Notes: generated by a model not told the origin, from the letters alone. Positions 1 through 9,551 are shown, numbered from the stretch's first letter. The stretch is DNA of 64,000 nucleotides from Mesorhizobium sp. L2C084A000 (GCF_000502875.1 NZ_AYWX01000002.1:7451-71450), one strand, 5' to 3'. Numbers and translations: made by a program.

Positions 1-241
1 GGATCTATCCTGCCGGTCTTTGTCGTCGCGCAATCAGTCTGCCGCTCCGCACTGTGCAGGTGCGGCGTCGCTTGGTGTTGGTGGGCGCGAGGACGAACAT
101 GGCGCCAAGCTGGAACATGATGCGTGGCGCTGTCAAGGCGGCTGCTCGATCGGTAATGTCTCATGTCATGGAATCGCTGCGGGCCTTGCGATAAACGGCA
201 ATTGATCGATGGACAAAATATGACCGGAACGCTGAACAAGG

Positions 242-499
242 GTGCGGATGGTTGCCATCCTGAACCTGGCCTATTTCGGGATCGAGTTTGCCGTAGCCGT
301 CTGGATCGGATCGGCATCGCTGTTCGCGGACAGCATCGATTTTCTGGAGGACGCATCCGACAATCACCGCCGCCGACGGCCGGCTTTCGCCGTCGAGATG
401 CAGGGACGCGCGGCAAGCAACAATTACTGGGCCAGTTTCTCCCTCCCCGCGCAACACAGCCTGACCGCGCCTTCGGGAATCGTTGCCCCCGGCGGCCGG
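242..499 (+). pseudogene. Decayed cation-efflux (CDF-type) transporter fragment
   Basis: The first 39 or so codons from a GTG start read like the first membrane segments of a small cation diffusion facilitator, with the characteristic run SASLFADSIDFLEDAS. After this the reading frame loses resemblance, although a short later stretch (WASFSLPAQHSL) recalls the next loop of the same family. A full member has about 200 residues and several more helices, which are absent. The most economical reading is an internally deleted and frameshifted remnant. No other gene could be supported in the first 750 bases. The family assignment rests on a short motif only. Confidence 0.45.
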
Positions 500-758
500 T
501 GGCGGCGCAATGCCCGGCCAATGGAACACCCTCCATCCCCGTCGCCGATATCCACACAAATCCGGCGGACCCGGCCCGGCCTTGGCGGCGGACGGCGCGG
601 ACGGGAATCTATCAGCCGCATCTGGTGGACGACGACCAGCGGAGCAACGACCGCGGCATGTTCTAGGCGGCGCGCCGGCAGGCGATGTCGCATCTGGACT
701 GCACCCGCAGTCGTTCTATCTTTTTGCTCGACCCAGACCAAGCACCGGAGCCATCGCC

Positions 759-1136
759 GTGACCGTTACCGACCTCTATCGAGGCTACATCGCCTGCCTC
801 AACAATCAGGATTGGCAAAATCTGCATCGCTTCGTCCATGACGAGGTCCACTACAATGGCGACCGCGTCAGGCTGGCGGGGTACCGCGAAATGCTGGAGC
901 GCGATTTTCGGGAGATCCCAGACCTCTATTTCGACATCCAACTGCAAATCGCCGAACCGCCGTTCATAGCCAGCCGGCTCCAGTTCAACTGCACGCCGAA
1001 GGGAACCTTCTTCGGCCTGCCCATCAACGGCCGGAAGATCTCCTTCAGTGAGAACGTCTTCTATGAATTCCTCGACGACACAATCAGGAACGTCTGGTCG
1101 GTGATCGACAAGGCGGCGATCGAAGCGCAGCTTTAA
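759..1136 (+). CDS. SnoaL-like / ester cyclase family protein
   Basis: This 125-residue protein has the compact alpha+beta barrel pattern of the NTF2-like SnoaL family: an N-terminal helix with LYRGYIACLNNQDW, a following HxxVHYNGD-like strand, an EMLERDFREIPDLYF helix, and C-terminal strands ending in the FYEFLDDTIRNVWSVIDK pattern. Members bind small hydrophobic ligands and some act as cyclases or hydratases, but the substrate here cannot be told. The GTG start was chosen because the family begins a few residues before the conserved first helix; the open frame continues upstream with no family similarity. It stands alone, downstream of the decayed transporter fragment. Confidence 0.75.
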   Translation: MTVTDLYRGYIACLNNQDWQNLHRFVHDEVHYNGDRVRLAGYREMLERDFREIPDLYFDIQLQIAEPPFIASRLQFNCTPKGTFFGLPINGRKISFSENVFYEFLDDTIRNVWSVIDKAAIEAQL

Positions 1137-1275
1137 TCCAGGTCGGCCAGAAGATGACGCACAGCCAATGCCCGACCGATCGTTCGTAAAAACCGATCAT
1201 TATGACGAAAATAATTCGTTGGAAAGATTATTTGAGGAATGACATTCTCCCCGCGTACTCGCCTGGAGCATTGCA

Positions 1276-2331
1276 TTGTCTTCCGTTTCCCACTTCGCGA
1301 ACGATATTCCGAAAAGCGCTTTTCCTGCTGATCTGACACCAAGGCGGAAATCCCTCAACTGGAATGGCATCGTCCCCGGCGTCGTCCTTGTCACGATGAT
1401 CACGGCTGTTGCCTTCTCGGCCCGCAATGTCTCCGGCGTCGCCTTGTTCAGCCCGATGATCCTGGCCGTCGTTGCCGGCATGATCCACTCCAACGTGCTC
1501 GGCACACCGGTGCACGCCAAAGCCGGTATCGCATTCTCGCAAAAGCGCCTGTTGCGCTTCGCCATCGTGCTGCTCGGCTTCCAGCTGACGCTCGGCCAAG
1601 TCGTCTCGATCGGCGCCGGCGGCGTCGGCATTGTCGCGGCCACGCTTGGTGCCACCTTCGTTTTCACCATCACGCTCGGTCGGCTGATCGGCGTCGACGC
1701 CAAGCTGGCGCAGCTGATCGCCGCCGGCACCTCGATCTGCGGCGCCTCGGCTATCGTCGCCACCAACATCGTCACCGATGCGCGCGACGAGGACGTCACC
1801 TACGCCGTCGCCTCGATCACCTTGTTCGGCACCGTCGCCATGCTCGGCTTCCCGCTCATGGCGCCCATGCTCGGCCTCGACCAGCACGCTTTCGGCCTGT
1901 GGGCAGGCGCCTCGATCCATGAAGTGGCGCAAGTCATCGGCGCCGGCTTCCAGAACGGCACCCAGTCCGGCGAGATCGCCACCGTCGCCAAGCTGACCCG
2001 CGTCGCCATGCTGGCGCCGATGGTCGTCGCGCTCGGCCTGATGGCGCGCCGCAGGAGCAGCAGTGAGGTGGCGGCGCGGCCGCCCATGCCGTGGTTCGTC
2101 GCCGCCTTCGTCGCCATCGTGGCGCTGAACAGCCTCGTCACCGTGCCGGCCGAGGTGAAATCGGCAATGGCGCTCGCCACCACCATCATGCTGACCATGG
2201 GGCTGGCCGCCATGGGCCTGCAGGCCGACATCTCGCAGTTGCGCTCACGCGGCCTGCGCCCCTTGGCGCTCGCCTTCTCGGCCTTCCTGTTCATCGGCTG
2301 CTTCAGCCTGCTGCTGGTGAAATTCGCCTAG
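1276..2331 (+). CDS. YeiH/YadS-type putative sulfate exporter family membrane protein (UPF0324)
   Basis: This 351-residue integral membrane protein has about ten hydrophobic segments and the conserved UPF0324 signatures [18 protein letters not shown], a glycine-rich [12 protein letters not shown] core and an [13 protein letters not shown] segment. The family is widely annotated as putative sulfate exporters, but transport has rarely been shown. The TTG start follows the open frame and is the only start before the conserved region with a plausible N-terminal cytoplasmic arm of about 30 residues; a later ATG would cut into the first helix. The gene stands alone, tail-to-tail with the GAF-domain reductase 12 bases downstream. 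Confidence 0.88.
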   Translation: MSSVSHFANDIPKSAFPADLTPRRKSLNWNGIVPGVVLVTMITAVAFSARNVSGVALFSPMILAVVAGMIHSNVLGTPVHAKAGIAFSQKRLLRFAIVLLGFQLTLGQVVSIGAGGVGIVAATLGATFVFTITLGRLIGVDAKLAQLIAAGTSICGASAIVATNIVTDARDEDVTYAVASITLFGTVAMLGFPLMAPMLGLDQHAFGLWAGASIHEVAQVIGAGFQNGTQSGEIATVAKLTRVAMLAPMVVALGLMARRRSSSEVAARPPMPWFVAAFVAIVALNSLVTVPAEVKSAMALATTIMLTMGLAAMGLQADISQLRSRGLRPLALAFSAFLFIGCFSLLLVKFA

Positions 2332-2343
2332 TCTAAACCGGGC

Positions 2344-2841
2344 CTAGTCCTCGAACGAACTCGCCGCGGCATAGATCGCCGCCAGCGTCTCGATGCCGGC
2401 CTGGTCGGCCTTGTCGAAGCGGCCGGGCAGCGGGCTGTCGAGATCGAGCACGCCGAAGACGCCTTCATCGTCCTCGAGCAGCACCACCAGTTCCGAGCGC
2501 GAGTCGGCATCGCAGGCGATGTGGCCGGGAAAATCATGCACGTCCTTGATCAGCATCGAGGTGCCGAGTTCGACCGCCGTTCCGCACACGCCCTTGCCGA
2601 CGGCGATGCGCATACAGGCCGGCTTGCCCTGGAACGGCCCGAGCACCATTTCCTCGTCCGACTGCAGGAAATAGAACCCGGCCCAGTTGAGGTCCGGCAC
2701 CATCTGGAAGATGAGTGCTGCGGTGTTGGCGGCGTTGGCGATCGAATCGCGCTCGCCGTCGAGCAGCGCCTTAAGCTGAGTGGCGAGGTCGCGGTAGAAC
2801 GCGGCCTTGTCTGAGGTGTCGATGGCCTTGGCCGCAAACAT
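2344..2841 (-). CDS. Free methionine-(R)-sulfoxide reductase (GAF domain, fRMsr/YebR type)
   Basis: This 165-residue single GAF domain protein matches the family that reduces free methionine-R-sulfoxide in the cytosol using thioredoxin. The NWAGFYFL pocket motif is at about residues 52-59. The three family cysteines are present as C76, C86 and C110, with the same 10- and 24-residue spacing as the catalytic and resolving cysteines of the E. coli enzyme. The ATG at 2841 gives the usual family length; 28 upstream codons in the same frame have no similarity. It lies downstream of groEL on the same strand but is separated by a hairpin, so it is probably a separate unit. A link to oxidative protein damage is an inference. 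Confidence 0.9.
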   Translation of the reverse strand: MFAAKAIDTSDKAAFYRDLATQLKALLDGERDSIANAANTAALIFQMVPDLNWAGFYFLQSDEEMVLGPFQGKPACMRIAVGKGVCGTAVELGTSMLIKDVHDFPGHIACDADSRSELVVLLEDDEGVFGVLDLDSPLPGRFDKADQAGIETLAAIYAAASSFED

Positions 2842-3037
2842 GAACGTGTCTCCGTATCGAGGATAGCTGTTCGTCCGATCGCTTGCCAAAGTCGGCGAGC
2901 TCCGCGACCAGACGGCCGCCCGCACAGTCTAGCGTGGATTGCGTCCCCTCCGAAAGCCGCAAGATCAGGGGTGCCTCCCGGCGCTGAGCCGGACGGCAAG
3001 GCAGCTATGCGTAAACTTTGCGATCATCTTGAGAATC

Positions 3038-3063
3038 ATGACGGCCCCGATCGGGGCCGTCAT
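3038..3063 (-). terminator. GC-rich perfect palindrome after groEL
   Basis: A 26-base perfect palindrome with the core GGCCCCGATCGGGGCC lies 35 bases beyond the groEL stop codon. It can form a strong hairpin, but no T-run follows on the minus strand. It may therefore be a rho-assisted terminator or a 3'-end stabiliser of the groESL message. Confidence 0.5.
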
Positions 3064-3097
3064 TCACCTCTCAAAGAGATCGGACAAGTCCCGGGTT

Positions 3098-4756
<1,659 letters not shown>

Positions 4757-5119
4757 TCAGGCAGCTTTCTTGGCGGCCACGGTCTTGTCGGTTGCAGCCG
4801 TCTCGCCCTTGTCGATGATCCCGGTCTCGCTCTTGTCGATGACGCCCATGATGTCGGCTTCCTTCATGATCAGAAGGTCCTCGCCGTCGATCTTGACCTC
4901 GGTGCCCGACCATTTGCCGAACAGGATGAAGTCGCCGGCTTTGACGTCGAGCGGAACAAGCGCGCCGTTTTCGTCGCGTGCGCCAGGCCCGACGGCGATG
5001 ACTTCGCCCTCCTGCGGCTTTTCCTTGGCAGTGTCGGGGATGATGATCCCGCCCTTGGATTTGATATCGCCTTCGGCGCGACGAATGACGACGCGGTCGT
5101 GGAGTGGCCGAAATTTCAT
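4757..5119 (-). CDS. groES: Co-chaperonin GroES with a C-terminal extension
   Basis: This is the 10 kDa lid of the GroEL chamber. The core runs from [12 protein letters not shown] through the mobile loop (about residues 17-32, [11 protein letters not shown]) to the closing strand [13 protein letters not shown]. Usual GroES proteins have 95-105 residues; this one has 120. The extra tail holds three imperfect 8-residue units of the pattern xIDKxETx followed by a Lys/Ala end. The ATG at 5119 starts exactly at the conserved N-terminus; an in-frame upstream Met adds 12 residues with no similarity. It is the first gene of the groESL operon, preceded by CIRCE. Confidence 0.97.
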   Translation of the reverse strand: MKFRPLHDRVVIRRAEGDIKSKGGIIIPDTAKEKPQEGEVIAVGPGARDENGALVPLDVKAGDFILFGKWSGTEVKIDGEDLLIMKEADIMGVIDKSETGIIDKGETAATDKTVAAKKAA

Positions 5120-5175
5120 GGGAACTTTCTTTCTGGGGCCGGCACAGGCGGCCACGCCCCTCCTCTATAGACGCG

Positions 5176-5202
5176 TTGGCACTCGATAGATAGGAGTGCC
5201 AA
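5176..5202 (-). promoter_or_regulatory. CIRCE element (HrcA operator) of groESL
   Basis: A perfect inverted repeat TTGGCACTC-N9-GAGTGCCAA lies 56 bases upstream of the groES start. This matches the CIRCE consensus (TTAGCACTC-N9-GAGTGCTAA) in arm length and spacing, with a paired change at the third base of each arm. The repressor HrcA is known to bind this site and is inactivated on heat shock. Confidence 0.95.
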
Positions 5203-5369
5203 AAATTATTCGCGGACCATATTAAATATTCAAAAGTATTATTTCAGCTGGCCGTTTCGTGATATCCGCAGAATGTCAAATAATTCAAAAGATTGAATTT
5301 TGCCGATCGAGTGCCTATTTATCGGACAAGTTCACTTTCACGATTTCAGGCACAAGGGAGATTTCTTCG

Positions 5370-5618
5370 ATGGCCGAAGGCAATCAGACGATCATGGAAA
5401 AAGCTGAAGCCCGCTTTGTCGACAAGCAGAAGAAGACAGCGGAGAAAAACAAGGCGACCGCCGAATATATGTCCGAGGCAAGAGCCAGGGAAATCAAGAC
5501 GGCAAGGCTGAGGGAGCTTCGGCTGGCCAAGGAAGAGGCCGATCGTGTCGCCGAGGCCCTCAATCCGACGCCGAAGAAGAAGCGGGTGACCAAGAAAGCC
5601 ACGGAGGCCAAGACATGA
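5370..5618 (+). CDS. Small charged protein of unknown function
   Basis: This 82-residue protein is very rich in Lys, Glu, Ala and Arg and is predicted to be almost entirely helical, with a basic C-terminus (PKKKRVTKKATEAK). It contains no cysteine and no membrane segment. A purine-rich ribosome-binding site (AAGGGAG) precedes the ATG at good distance; the open frame upstream of it is not needed. Its stop overlaps the start of the following DUF1488 gene by four bases (ATGA), so the two are translationally coupled. I do not recognise a named family; a nucleic-acid or structural role would be a guess. Confidence 0.75.
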   Translation: MAEGNQTIMEKAEARFVDKQKKTAEKNKATAEYMSEARAREIKTARLRELRLAKEEADRVAEALNPTPKKKRVTKKATEAKT

Positions 5619-5881
5619 GCCTCACCTTTCCCAACCGCAGCCGCAGCTATGACGAAGCGGGCCAGCGCATTCGTTTCGTTGGCCATGACGGCATGTTCCA
5701 GATCTCGTTTTCCGTCGCTGCCGACGCCATGGCCAAGATGCGGCCGGGCACAGCTGCCGACGAAGCCGGTTATCTCCAGACATTCGACACCGAGAGCAGC
5801 GCCATCCGCGAGGTGGCGTCGAAGGCCTATGACCGCACCCGCAAGAGCATGTATGTGCTGACGGCGGCCGATTTCGGCTGA
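5615..5881 (+). CDS. DUF1488 family protein
   Basis: This 88-residue protein shows the DUF1488 pattern: an N-terminal LTFPNRSRSYDE motif, a strand with IRFVGHDGMFQISFSV, and a C-terminal helix of about 35 residues (IREVASKAYDRTRKSMYVL). The family is common in Rhizobiales and has no established function. Translational coupling with the preceding charged protein suggests they are made together. Confidence 0.85.
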   Translation: MSLTFPNRSRSYDEAGQRIRFVGHDGMFQISFSVAADAMAKMRPGTAADEAGYLQTFDTESSAIREVASKAYDRTRKSMYVLTAADFG

Positions 5882-5909
5882 AATGGCGGCGAGTTGGCGC
5901 TGACCGCGA

Positions 5910-6101
5910 TCAGGTCTTGCGCTCGGCCCTTTCGCGGCGTCTGACGTCGCGGACATTCATCTGCACGACCATGTCCTCGGCCTCGCGCGGCCCCATCCCG
6001 ACCATCACCTTTTGCCGGACAACCGCAGGCTGGCCGGTGAAGACATCGATGATGCTCCAGCTCTGGGGAAGCTCCATGCGCAGCGTGTAGCGGTTGGCCA
6101 T
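5910..6101 (-). CDS. Small conserved hypothetical protein
   Basis: This 63-residue soluble protein begins with a strand-rich segment (MANRYTLRMELPQSWSIID) and ends in a basic helix (RDVRRRERAERK). No family was recognised. It lies 5 bases behind the 67-residue membrane protein gene on the same strand, so the two form a small operon. The compact spacing and codon use like that of neighbours support it as a real gene. Confidence 0.6.
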   Translation of the reverse strand: MANRYTLRMELPQSWSIIDVFTGQPAVVRQKVMVGMGPREAEDMVVQMNVRDVRRRERAERKT

Positions 6102-6106
6102 GGCGG

Positions 6107-6310
6107 TCAGCCTTGCATCGTGAAAAACACGGCGCCCAGGATCAGCACCGTCCAGGCGACGACCGACAGTTTCAGCACCATGCCGCCATGCACGGCCAGA
6201 AGCTTCCGCAGGTGCGGCACACCTGCCGACGAGACCGGTGCCGCCGCCAAGGCGACAGGGGCCTTGAGGCCAAGTTTTCCAAAGACGGGCAGCAGCGACG
6301 GTTCACGCAC
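6107..6310 (-). CDS. Small membrane protein of unknown function
   Basis: This 67-residue protein has a weakly hydrophobic Ala-rich stretch at about residues 15-30 and one clear membrane helix near the C-terminus (MVLKLSVVAWTVLILGAVFF). It would sit in the inner membrane with a very short tail. It is the first gene of a two-gene unit with the downstream 63-residue protein. No family was recognised. Confidence 0.6.
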   Translation of the reverse strand: MREPSLLPVFGKLGLKAPVALAAAPVSSAGVPHLRKLLAVHGGMVLKLSVVAWTVLILGAVFFTMQG

Positions 6311-6500
6311 GAAAGGCCTCGAATGTCAGGGAAAAGCGAAGCAAGAACGCTCGCACCCCTTCCATAGCACTTTTTTCGCGAGCGCCTGCATGCCAAATTC
6401 AAGACAGGACTGCTTTGACGGCCAGTCCCTACTGCATTCGCAACACACAATCTATTCGTGGGAACTGACTGCGCCCGGGGCAGATTGGGACGCCAAATTT

Positions 6501-6576
6501 TGGAGGCCTCGCCTCGGGATCGAACCGAGGCTTCAGAGATTTGCCGTCTCCAGCGTAGCCGCTCCGCCACGAGGCC
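6501..6576 (-). tRNA. tRNA-Cys-like gene (anticodon GCA), probably degenerate
   Basis: The minus strand folds as a 76-base cloverleaf ending in encoded CCA. It has a perfect 7-bp acceptor stem (GGCCTCG with CGAGGCC), discriminator T, a 3-bp D stem, a 5-bp anticodon stem, and a perfect T arm (CTCGG, loop TTCGATC, CCGAG). The anticodon loop reads CGGCAAA, giving GCA for cysteine. Two defects argue against normal function: the universally conserved U33 is replaced by G, and one extra base sits between the T stem and the acceptor stem. It is either a decayed copy or a non-canonical tRNA. It lies in an otherwise gene-free stretch. Confidence 0.45.
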
Positions 6577-6726
6577 ATGGCTGTGAAGTAGCGGCCAAAT
6601 ATTTACGGAAAGGTTAATCCCGAGGGATTGTTCAGAATTTTCGGGGTCGAGTTTCAGAGCGTTCGCCAGCCAACCTTGCCGGGTCTCGCTTCCGGCGCAG
6701 AGTTGAAATCCTTCACGCCCCAAGCG

Positions 6727-6806
6727 GCAGCCCGCCCCGTCTCGACCGAGGGCCTCCAGCACTGCGACTGACGTTCTTCCCCTGAGCTACGCGCTTCCGA
6801 GGCTGC
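6727..6806 (-). other. tRNA-like relic
   Basis: The minus strand holds a D-arm-like run (TAGCTCAGGGGAAGAAC), a T-arm-like run with CCTCG and CGGGG flanking GTCGAGA, and short terminal complementary arms (GCAGCC and GGCTGC). Compared with a true tRNA the T loop lacks a T, the D stem has a mismatch and no proper anticodon stem is formed. It is best read as a decayed tRNA gene. The stretch of about 690 bases between the small membrane protein and the LacI gene otherwise holds only the tRNA-Cys-like sequence and two operator-like palindromes. Confidence 0.3.
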
Positions 6807-6896
6807 TTTTACCCCGCGTTGCATTTCGGAGGAGAGGAGCGGAGGCCAACCAACTTTTCCCCTTGAACAGCGATTCGATCTGGCTTAGCTTCATCT

Positions 6897-6912
6897 GAGA
6901 AAAGGTTTTCTC
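6897..6912. promoter_or_regulatory. Operator-like palindrome 1 upstream of the LacI gene
   Basis: GAGAAAAGGTTTTCTC is an inverted repeat with 7-base arms around a central GG. Its near-copy lies 68 bases downstream, and both precede the LacI-family regulator gene. This arrangement is typical of autoregulated LacI-type repressors that loop DNA between two operators. The regulator-site link is inferred. Confidence 0.6.
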
Positions 6913-6964
6913 AAACAATCGTCGTCGGGCTCGGCCACCTGCCGGGCCTTATCCGGCTCGGCAA

Positions 6965-6980
6965 GAGAAAACCTTTTCCC
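6965..6980. promoter_or_regulatory. Operator-like palindrome 2 upstream of the LacI gene
   Basis: GAGAAAACCTTTTCCC is a near-perfect inverted repeat and almost the reverse complement of the upstream site. It lies only 20 bases before the LacI start codon, where binding would block transcription or initiation. The ribosome-binding AAGGAT follows it directly. Confidence 0.6.
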
Positions 6981-6999
6981 AACCAAGGATCTCGGCGCG

Positions 7000-8043
7000 A
7001 TGCCATCGGACGATCTGCCTGTTCCGGTCTTTTCCAAGCCAGTCACCTTGCGTGACGTGGCCGCCCAGGCCGGAGTCAGCGTCGCCACCGCATCCAAGGC
7101 GCTCAACGGCCAGGGCCGGATGACAGCCGAGACGCGCGAACGCATTCGCGAGACCGCCCGGCGGCTTGGCTTCCGACCCAACAGCCTGGCGCAAAGCCTG
7201 CTCCGGCGCCGTAGCTTCACCGTCGGCCTGCTCACCAACGATACCTATGGCCGCTTCTCGCTGCCGTTGATGTCGGGCATTTCGGACGCGCTGGTCGACA
7301 ATGGCGTCTCGGTGTTCCTGTGCAATGTCGAGGAGGATCCGCGGCTGGGCCAGATGCATGTCGACGCCATGCTCGACAAGCGCGTGGACGGCATCATCGC
7401 CACCGGCAAGCGCATCGATCGCCATCTCCCCGTCGACCTCTCCAATCTGCGCGTCCCGGTGATCTATGCCTTCACGCAGCCAGATCCCGACGCCGTCGCT
7501 TTCGTCTCGGACGATGTTGGCGGCGCCCGGCTGGCCGTCGAGCATTTCTGCCGGCTGGGCCGCAAGCGCATCGCCCACGTCACCGGGCCGGCGAGCTTTG
7601 CCGTGGTGCACGCGCGCGTCCAGGCTTACCGCGACGTGCTCGTCGAAAACGGCCTGACGGTCAGCGAGCCGCTGCTCGGCTCCTGGTCGGAAGCCTGGGG
7701 TCACCAGGCGGTTGCGCAACTGTTCGACGGCAAAAGCGAAAGGCCGGACGCGGTCTTCTGCGGCAACGACCAGATCGCGCGCGGCGTCATTGATGCTCTG
7801 CGCGAACGCGGCCTCGACGTACCCGGCGATATCGGCGTCATCGGTTTCGACAATTGGGAGATCGTGGCCGAGGCGACGCGTCCGCCGCTGACCTCCATCG
7901 ACATGAACCTGGTTGCTCTCGGGCGCGAGGCCGGGCTGACCCTGCTTTCGCTGGTCGGCGGCAAGCCCGCCGCGCCGGGCATTCGAAAACTGCCGTGCCG
8001 GCTGGTGGTGCGGCAGTCATGCGGCCATCCGCTGGATGGCTGA
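7000..8043 (+). CDS. LacI-family transcriptional regulator of a sugar importer
   Basis: This 347-residue protein has an N-terminal LacI helix-turn-helix at about residues 15-35 (TLRDVAAQAGVSVATASKAL), a hinge helix (SLAQSLLRRR), and a periplasmic-binding-protein-like sensor domain with FCGNDQIARG and VPGDIGVIGFDNW motifs. It is expected to repress the downstream importer and GH127 genes and to release DNA on binding the imported sugar or its product. Two matching palindromes precede it. The start follows an AAGGAT ribosome-binding site. The binding-protein gene begins 62 bases after its stop, so it may also be transcribed with the transport genes. Confidence 0.93.
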   Translation: MPSDDLPVPVFSKPVTLRDVAAQAGVSVATASKALNGQGRMTAETRERIRETARRLGFRPNSLAQSLLRRRSFTVGLLTNDTYGRFSLPLMSGISDALVDNGVSVFLCNVEEDPRLGQMHVDAMLDKRVDGIIATGKRIDRHLPVDLSNLRVPVIYAFTQPDPDAVAFVSDDVGGARLAVEHFCRLGRKRIAHVTGPASFAVVHARVQAYRDVLVENGLTVSEPLLGSWSEAWGHQAVAQLFDGKSERPDAVFCGNDQIARGVIDALRERGLDVPGDIGVIGFDNWEIVAEATRPPLTSIDMNLVALGREAGLTLLSLVGGKPAAPGIRKLPCRLVVRQSCGHPLDG

Positions 8044-8105
8044 AACCAAGCGCCGCGCAGTCGGCGCCAAGCCGCGGAGCGCGGCCAACCCTGGAGGAGG
8101 AGAAC

Positions 8106-9353
8106 ATGAGGAACCTTATTGCCAAACTGGCCCTGGCCGCTGCCGTTCTGGGTGGCGGCATCGGTGCCGCGGCCGCCGAGACGGCCAACATCTGGGTGCG
8201 CGCCGACGGCTCGAATTTCATGCCGAGGATCGTCGACGCCTACAACAAGGCGCACACCAACCAGGTCAAGCTCGACATCATCCCCAATGCCGAGATCATC
8301 CCGAAATATGGTGCCTCCGCGGCCGGCGGCACCGCGCCCGACGCGCTGTCGCTCGACCTGATCTACACGCCCTCCTTCGCCGCCGCCGGCCAGCTGGAGG
8401 ACATCACCGACTGGGCCAAGTCCCTGCCCTATTTCTCGAGCCTGTCGCCTGCGCATGTGAAGACCGGCACCTACAAGGACCACATTTACGGGCTGCCGTT
8501 CTCCGCCGACGCCTCGGTGCTGATCTGGAACAAGAAACTGTTCAAGCAGGCTGGCCTCGACCCTGAAAAAGGCCCTGCCAACTGGGCCGAGATCGCGACC
8601 GACGCCGAGAAAGTCAACGCGCTCGGCGGCAACATCAAGGGCTTCTACTTCTCCGGCAATTGCGGCGGCTGCAACATCTTCACCTTCACGCCGCTGATCT
8701 GGGCGTCGGGTGGCGACATCCTCTCGGAGGACGGCTCGAAAGCGACGCTGGACAGCCCGCAGCTGCGCGGCGCCATCGATCTCTACCGCTCGATGGTCAA
8801 GAAAGACCTGGTCCCGGCAGGTGCGCAGACCGACACCGGCGCCAACTTCTTTGCCGCCTTCGCCGCCGGCAATATCGGCATCTCGCCGTCCGGCGCCTTC
8901 GCCATCGGCGCGCTCAACACCCAGTATCCCGATGTCGACTACGGCGTCACCTTCCTGCCGGGCAAGGACAGCGGCTGGTCGTCCTTTGCCGGCGGCGACA
9001 ATTTCGTCGTCACCAAGGGCACCACGAAACTGCCCGTGGTGAAGGAGTTCCTCGATTTCGCCTATTCGCTCGAGGGCCAGACCATCCTCGCCAAATACGG
9101 CAGCCTGCCGGTGCGCGGCGACATCGCCAAGGAGGCACTGAAGGACCTCGATCCACGCTATCAGATCGCCGCCGAGGCTATGGCCAAGGGCAAGACACCC
9201 TATTCGGTGGTGTTCAACGACCTGATCAACTCCGCCAACGGGCCGTGGACGCAGATGATCAACGAGGTCTTCTTCGGCGACGATGTCGATGGCGCCATAG
9301 CCAACGCACAAGAGACGATGCAGTCGATCATCGACCAGGCGCCGCAAAAATAG
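8106..9353 (+). CDS. Sugar ABC transporter periplasmic binding protein (cluster 1 / MalE-like)
   Basis: This 415-residue protein has a signal peptide of about 24 residues ending in GAAAA and the layout of family 1 solute-binding proteins (NIWVRADGSN start, YGLPFSADASVLIWNKKLF, KDSGWSSFAGGDNFVVTKGT). It captures a carbohydrate in the periplasm and delivers it to the two permeases encoded next. The start is set by a strong GGAGGAGGA site eight bases upstream. A 14-bp hairpin follows the stop and probably keeps binding-protein mRNA above that of the permeases. The next-door GH127 enzyme suggests an arabinofuranose-containing oligosaccharide as ligand, which is an inference. Confidence 0.93.
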   Translation: MRNLIAKLALAAAVLGGGIGAAAAETANIWVRADGSNFMPRIVDAYNKAHTNQVKLDIIPNAEIIPKYGASAAGGTAPDALSLDLIYTPSFAAAGQLEDITDWAKSLPYFSSLSPAHVKTGTYKDHIYGLPFSADASVLIWNKKLFKQAGLDPEKGPANWAEIATDAEKVNALGGNIKGFYFSGNCGGCNIFTFTPLIWASGGDILSEDGSKATLDSPQLRGAIDLYRSMVKKDLVPAGAQTDTGANFFAAFAAGNIGISPSGAFAIGALNTQYPDVDYGVTFLPGKDSGWSSFAGGDNFVVTKGTTKLPVVKEFLDFAYSLEGQTILAKYGSLPVRGDIAKEALKDLDPRYQIAAEAMAKGKTPYSVVFNDLINSANGPWTQMINEVFFGDDVDGAIANAQETMQSIIDQAPQK

Positions 9354-9364
9354 CGGCGGCCTAC

Positions 9365-9400
9365 CCGGCCACCCGCCCGTCTCCCTGGGCGGGTGGCCGG
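9365..9400 (+). terminator. Strong hairpin after the binding-protein gene
   Basis: A 14-bp perfect stem (CCGGCCACCCGCCC pairing with GGGCGGGTGGCCGG) with an 8-base loop begins 12 bases past the stop codon. A weak T-rich run follows. In binding-protein operons such hairpins act as partial terminators or 3' stabilisers that raise the ratio of binding protein to permease. Confidence 0.65.
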
Positions 9401-9410
9401 CGCGTTCTTT

Positions 9411-9522
9411 ACCCTCCCTCTTGTGGCGAGGGTCGCTGCAAAGCAGCGGGGTGGGGGCAGCGCCAGTACCCCCACCCGGACCTTCGGTCCGACCTCCCCA
9501 CAAGGGGGAGGTGGGGCGGCCA
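9411..9522. repeat. Interspersed palindromic intergenic element, mesorhizobial type
   Basis: The gap between the binding-protein and permease genes holds a GC-rich element with several nested inverted arms, including GGACCTTCGGTCC and CTCCCCACAAGGGGGAG, and a CCCTCTTGTGGCGAGGG arm. From general knowledge of these genomes, this sequence type recurs in many mesorhizobial intergenic spaces. It would be transcribed as structured RNA inside the operon. Confidence 0.65.
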
Positions 9523-9551
9523 ACTGTATCCGACGGAAGAACAGGCACGGC

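Noticed and set aside
6480-6830. A two-piece tmRNA (ssrA) in the gap with tRNA-like sequences
   Set aside because: The ends lack the tmRNA GGGG and CCCC-ACCA acceptor pattern, no Ala determinants and no tag-coding frame were found.
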